Source of the DNA: Halotalea alkalilenta
GTDB taxonomy: Bacteria; Pseudomonadota; Gammaproteobacteria; Pseudomonadales; Halomonadaceae
Length of the DNA: 64,000 bases
Reading direction: 5' to 3'
Assembly: GCF_001648175.1 (NCBI RefSeq)
Contig: NZ_CP015243.1
Location: forward strand, 2,294,001-2,358,000
The stretch's first letter is position 1; every line of letters begins with the position of its first letter. A program made the position numbers and the translations under genes. Below the pieces are notes generated by a model. It ran no database searches, was not told where the DNA came from, and saw only the letters and a program-made list of their open reading frames with translations. Shown here one piece after another: positions 60,578 through 64,000 of the stretch.

Positions 60578-60765
60578 GTGATCCATTTCAATAGTCTATA
60601 TTCATATGAAATGAATGGAGAGGGGAGTCATCGCCTGTCTGGGCCACGAGTTGGCCTGGACGCATTGTACTATAGTTTATTTGAAGACATGCTCGATCTA
60701 TTGTATAAGTGGCTATTAGTCTTATCCAGTAGTTTTTCTTATATGGTAGGACGAGGGGTTCTTAT

Positions 60766-61677
60766 ATGAACGCTACTCTCTTGACACCCGACAAAATGTT
60801 GGATGTTATTCCCGGGAAGGTCACTTGCGCTGGCACCGTAGGTGCCGGTCGTCACCTTCCCGTGTCGTTCAGGGGGTATCAGTTCGATAAAACCGAAGTT
60901 GTCATCCCGAGTTTGCGTGATTATAAGCTGGTCAGGTGGAAGAAAGGTTCTCAGAATTTGGGGTTCTTCGAGAATGGCAGCTGGAAAAAGTCTTCGGCTG
61001 CTGATGGAAATATCACCCTGCTCTCCAGAGGAAGCGCTTCAAGCTGGTATTGGATGAATGATATCGAGGTAACTCATATTTATATATCCCATGGCTTGAT
61101 CAATAAAATCGCCAATGAAACGTTTGATCGCGATGTGGATGATCTTTCCATAAGGCACTATCCTTTGGTTGACGATGAGATACTGTCCAGGTTGATGTCG
61201 ACGTATGAGGATGAGTGTTTGAGCACCGCTGCCGGAAGCAGCATCTATCTTCAGACTCTTGAAGTGCAAATGTGCATACACCTGATAAGAAACTACGCCC
61301 AGTGCTCGCTCAAGGATGTTTTTCGCACATCAAAACTTTCCGACAGAAAGAAGAAGCTGTTGGAAGAGTATATTGAAGAAAATCTGTCTACAGCCCTGTC
61401 GGTTCAAGCGCTTGCAGATGTGGCGGGGCTTAGTCAATCGCATTTCATCCGTGTCTTTGCTTCAGACTATGGATGCTCCCCGCACTATTATGTTCAAGCG
61501 CGACGTCTTCATCGCGCGAAACAATTGCTGTCCTCTTCTTCATCCTTGCCGATCAAGGCCATCGCGCTTGAATGTGGGTTTTCTGATCAGAGTCATATGA
61601 CCAGGGTGCTCAAGAGCAAACTGTCGTTGACGCCCAAACAATACAGAGACCAGTGTTTCAGCAAGATGACGAGATGA
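60766..61677 (+). CDS. AraC-family regulator of the ketone-degradation genes
   Basis: 303 residues. N-terminal effector domain without obvious match; C-terminal double HTH (about 200-300; VQALADVAGLSQSHFIRVF and IKAIALECGFSDQSHMTRVLK). One of the most AT-rich genes of the window. Being last after the monooxygenase-ALDH-SDR genes it is the obvious candidate activator, as ChnR is for cyclohexanone genes, but its N-terminus does not let me call it ChnR. The 188-bp gap before it is AT-rich and probably holds its promoter. Confidence 0.85.
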   Translation: MNATLLTPDKMLDVIPGKVTCAGTVGAGRHLPVSFRGYQFDKTEVVIPSLRDYKLVRWKKGSQNLGFFENGSWKKSSAADGNITLLSRGSASSWYWMNDIEVTHIYISHGLINKIANETFDRDVDDLSIRHYPLVDDEILSRLMSTYEDECLSTAAGSSIYLQTLEVQMCIHLIRNYAQCSLKDVFRTSKLSDRKKKLLEEYIEENLSTALSVQALADVAGLSQSHFIRVFASDYGCSPHYYVQARRLHRAKQLLSSSSSLPIKAIALECGFSDQSHMTRVLKSKLSLTPKQYRDQCFSKMTR

Positions 61678-61930
61678 CCAAGGGCCGTCGAGGCGAGTCA
61701 ATCGTTTCGCTCGTTTTCCATATCACCGCTCGCCATGACGTCGTTGTTCATTCACAGCATGCATCCCAGCTACCGCCCTGAATCGACCCTCATCCTGCAT
61801 TTCTCAGCAGCCATCCCGGGTATTCGATCGGCAACCTGCTGACAGCGTCGAGCGCCGACATGTCTTCATCGTCCAGTACGACCGCGGTGGCCTGAACGTT
61901 CTCGAGCAGTTGCTCGACTCGTTTCGACGT

Positions 61931-61963
61931 CCCCCCGCACTTGAGTAGCAGGCAGCTTTGGAG
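61931..61963 (+). repeat. Left terminal inverted repeat of the IS element
   Basis: Begins CCCCCCGCACTTGAGTAGCA and pairs imperfectly with the right end, whose complement begins CCCCCCGCTTTCAGTAGCGG. Confidence 0.85.
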
Positions 61964-61992
61964 TCCAATCCCGAACGAGAAGGAGATTGGAC

Positions 61993-62256
61993 GTGAAGAA
62001 GCGTTTCAGCGAAGAACAGATCATCGGCTTCCTGCGTGAGGCCGAGGCCGGCCTGCCGGTCAAGGAGCTGTGCCGCCGGCATGGCTTCAGCGAGGCGTCG
62101 TACTACCTGTGGCGCAGCAAGTTCGGCGGGATGAATGTTTCCGAAGCCAAGCGGCTCAAGGAACTCGAAGTCGAGAATGCGCGTCTGAAGAAGCTGCTGG
62201 CCGAGCAAGTCCTCGAGAACGAGGTGATCAAGGACGTACTGCGAAAAAAATGGTGA
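61993..62256 (+). CDS. IS3-family transposase OrfA
   Basis: 87 residues from the GTG at 61993 ([20 protein letters not shown]), preceded by GAAGGAG; a TTG at 61987 is also possible. HTH of the IS3 OrfA type ([24 protein letters not shown]), then a leucine-zipper helix ([20 protein letters not shown]). Ends just past the A7 run that allows a -1 shift into orfB. Confidence 0.92.
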   Translation: MKKRFSEEQIIGFLREAEAGLPVKELCRRHGFSEASYYLWRSKFGGMNVSEAKRLKELEVENARLKKLLAEQVLENEVIKDVLRKKW

Positions 62257-63083
62257 GCGCACCGGCCCGTCGTGAGCAGGTGCGCTACATGGTCGGAAAA
62301 GGACTCAGCGAGCGGCGCGCTTTGCGCGCGGTGGGCATGAGCGCCAGCGCACTGCGTTACACACCTCGTCCGGATCGCAATGTCGAACTGCGGGCGCAGA
62401 TCCAGGCATTGGCGCATCGGCACAAGCGCTACGGCGTGGGCATGATCTATCTCAAGCTGCGGCAAGGCGGCCATACCGTGAATTACAAACGCGTGGAGCG
62501 GCTGTATCAGCACGCGAAGCTGCAGGTGCGGAGACGCAAGCGCAAGAAGGTGCCGGTGAGCGAGCGGCAACCGCTGATCCGTCCGGTTGCGGCCAATGAA
62601 GTGTGGTCGATGGACTTCATCTTCGACCGCACGGCCGACGGCCGCGTCATCAAGTGCCTGGTGATCGTGGACGACGCGAGCCACGAAGCTGTGGCGATCG
62701 AAGTCGAACGCGCGATTTCCGGGCACGGGGTCAGTCGTGTGCTCGACCGCCTGGCGCTAAGCCGTGGCCTGCCGAAGGTGGTCCGAACGGACAACGGCAA
62801 GGAGTTCTGCGGCAAGGCGATGGTGGCCTGGGCGCACGAGCGGGGCGTGATGCTGCGCTTGATCCAGCCGGGCAAGCCGAATCAAAACGCTTACGTCGAG
62901 TCCTTCAACGGGCGCCTGCGCGACGAATGCCTCAACGAACACTGGTTCCCGACGCTGCTGCATGCCCGAAGCGAGATCGAGCGCTGGCGGCGGGAATACA
63001 ACGAGGAACGACCAAAGAAATCACTCGGCGGGCTGACGCCCGCCGCCCACGCAAAACAACTGGCAGAAGCTCAGCTACAGTAA
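62250..63083 (+). CDS. IS3-family transposase OrfB (catalytic)
   Basis: 277 residues counted from the ATG at 62250, in the -1 frame relative to orfA; normally produced as an OrfAB fusion by frameshifting. Integrase core with D122 (WSMDFIF), D181 (VRTDNGKEF) and E217 ([15 protein letters not shown]). Ends [13 protein letters not shown], the common IS3 tail. Intact. Confidence 0.93.
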   Translation: MVSAPARREQVRYMVGKGLSERRALRAVGMSASALRYTPRPDRNVELRAQIQALAHRHKRYGVGMIYLKLRQGGHTVNYKRVERLYQHAKLQVRRRKRKKVPVSERQPLIRPVAANEVWSMDFIFDRTADGRVIKCLVIVDDASHEAVAIEVERAISGHGVSRVLDRLALSRGLPKVVRTDNGKEFCGKAMVAWAHERGVMLRLIQPGKPNQNAYVESFNGRLRDECLNEHWFPTLLHARSEIERWRREYNEERPKKSLGGLTPAAHAKQLAEAQLQ

Positions 63084-63090
63084 CCCCGGG

Positions 63091-63122
63091 CTCTAAATGG
63101 TCCCGCTACTGAAAGCGGGGGG
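63091..63122 (-). repeat. Right terminal inverted repeat of the IS element
   Basis: Ends CGCTACTGAAAGCGGGGGG immediately before the second ACGT target copy. Imperfect match to the left end. Confidence 0.85.
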
Positions 63123-64000
63123 ACGTCGGTTTCGCACCGATGATGACGGTGGAGACGACCGGCTGTTTCAACAACCAGGCGATCGCAATCTGCGCCGGAC
63201 GGCAGCCGTGCTTCTCCGCGATGGTGTTCAACACCTCGATCAGCGGTGCACCTCTGACGCGATCGATCGGTGGGAAGTCCAGCTCTGTCTGTCTGCCACC
63301 CTCGCCGGTGCCACCGCCGGAGTATTTTCCGCTCAGATACCCGCCCGCGAGCGGACTCCAGACCATGAGACCGACCTGTTCAGAGGCGAGCAAGGGGACG
63401 ATATCGCGCTCGACGTCGCGGCCTACCAGCGTGTAGTACGCCTGCAGCGAAGTGATAGGCGCGAGTTGGTGGGCACGGGCGATCCCGATCGCTTTCATGA
63501 TCTGCCAAGCGGCCCAGTTCGACAGTCCAACGTAGCGGACGTCGCCGGCGCGCACGAGTGTATCGAGTGCCTCCAGCGTTTCCTCGATCGGTGTCGCCGG
63601 GTCGAAAGCGTGGATTTGATAGAGGTCGACATGGTCGACTCCTAGCCGGGCGAGACTGGCACGGCATTCGCCCAGGATGTGCCGGCGCGAAGTGCCTTGC
63701 CTGTTCGGTCCCTGGCCCATGGAAGCCGCGGCCTTGGTGGCAATCACGACGTCCTCCCGTGCGACATTGAGGTTGCGCAAGCACTGGCCCAGGATCTCTT
63801 CGCTGCGTCCATTGGCATAGACGTTCGCTGTATCGAAGAGGTTGATGCCCGCACCGAGCGCGGCCTCGACCAGCGCATCGGCATCCTCCTGTTCCAACCT
63901 GCCGACTTGCCCCCAGAGGCCGTCGGTGCCGCCGAAGGTCATGGCACCGAAGCAGAGCTCCGATACGAACAACCCGCTGTTACCCAGTTTGCGCATGCGC

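Larger units (their letters stand above)
61931..63122 (+). mobile_element. IS3-family insertion sequence (IS407-like group), complete
   Basis: 1192 bp bounded by imperfect inverted repeats starting CCCCCCGC and by a direct 4-bp duplication ACGT (61927-61930 and 63123-63126), the size made by IS407-group elements. Carries overlapping orfA and orfB with an A7 slippery run at 62244-62250. All DDE residues are present, so the copy may be active. The reconstruction of the interrupted reductase gene confirms both ends. Confidence 0.93.
61790..63996 (-). pseudogene. Aldo/keto reductase gene split by an IS3-family element
   Basis: The 5' part (63996 to 63123) encodes MRKLGNSGLFVSELCFGAM, the catalytic tyrosine region NVYANGRSEE, IATKAA and IHAFDPATP. 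It stops after IIGAKPTS, where the insertion adds PRFQ and a stop. The 3' part (61930 to 61790) continues in frame as SKRVEQLLENVQAT and ends PIEYPGWLLRNAG. Joined at the duplicated ACGT it gives a normal AKR of about 337 residues. Loss of the C-terminal 40-odd residues probably abolishes function. The true start may lie a couple of codons beyond the window edge. Confidence 0.92.

Overview
The window is about 64 kb of GC-rich chromosome from a gammaproteobacterium, most probably a member of the Halomonadaceae. I infer this from the gene order leuC-leuD-leuB-asd-truA-trpF-accD-folC-dedD-cvpA-purF-metZ, which Pseudomonas and Halomonas relatives share, from smrB/prmB-aroC synteny, and from strong G/C bias at third codon positions. 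The genus is not certain. No rRNA gene, complete tRNA, CRISPR array or prophage was seen.

Layout. 1-2.5 kb: two tandem AraC-family paralogues, the first cut by the window edge. 2.5-9.1 kb: smrB, prmB-aroC, a large FUSC membrane protein and the nucleoside channel tsx. 9.1-23.3 kb: a housekeeping block for leucine, lysine/methionine/threonine, tryptophan, fatty-acid, folate, purine and methionine biosynthesis, led by a divergent LysR gene. 23.3-30 kb: a LysR/dadA pair, an aromatic aminotransferase, and a MarR-controlled efflux pair (HlyD/EmrA-like plus FUSC). 30-40 kb: cfa, a thiamine-binding protein, argP/argO, a SIMPL protein, cobO, nupC, serS and a siroheme synthase whose N-terminal dehydrogenase domain is degenerate. 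40-45.5 kb: a loose region of small hypothetical proteins, a frameshifted amino-acid-binding protein gene, and a deletion scar joining a truncated LysR gene to the tail of an enol-lactonase-like hydrolase gene.

45.5-61.7 kb is the most interesting part. It is a catabolic island with an acyl-CoA dehydrogenase, an IclR regulator, enoyl-CoA hydratase, 3-hydroxyacyl-CoA dehydrogenase, a CaiB-type CoA-transferase, EtfBA, ETF-quinone oxidoreductase, a beta-ketoadipyl-CoA-type thiolase, a cyclohexanone-monooxygenase-like Baeyer-Villiger enzyme, an aldehyde dehydrogenase, a short-chain dehydrogenase and an AraC regulator. Read together they suggest a route from a cyclic alcohol or ketone, through lactone and omega-hydroxy/omega-oxo acid, to a dicarboxylate. 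The dicarboxylate would be activated to its CoA thioester and beta-oxidised, with electrons passed to quinone by ETF. A lactone hydrolase and a dedicated omega-hydroxyacid dehydrogenase are not visible. Two near-identical palindromes, of the type IclR regulators bind, lie in the divergent promoter region. The Baeyer-Villiger part is clearly more AT-rich than the rest, which suggests a separate origin.

61.8-64 kb: an aldo/keto reductase gene split by an intact 1192-bp IS3-family element. A 4-bp target duplication (ACGT) and the exact reading frame across the split can be reconstructed.
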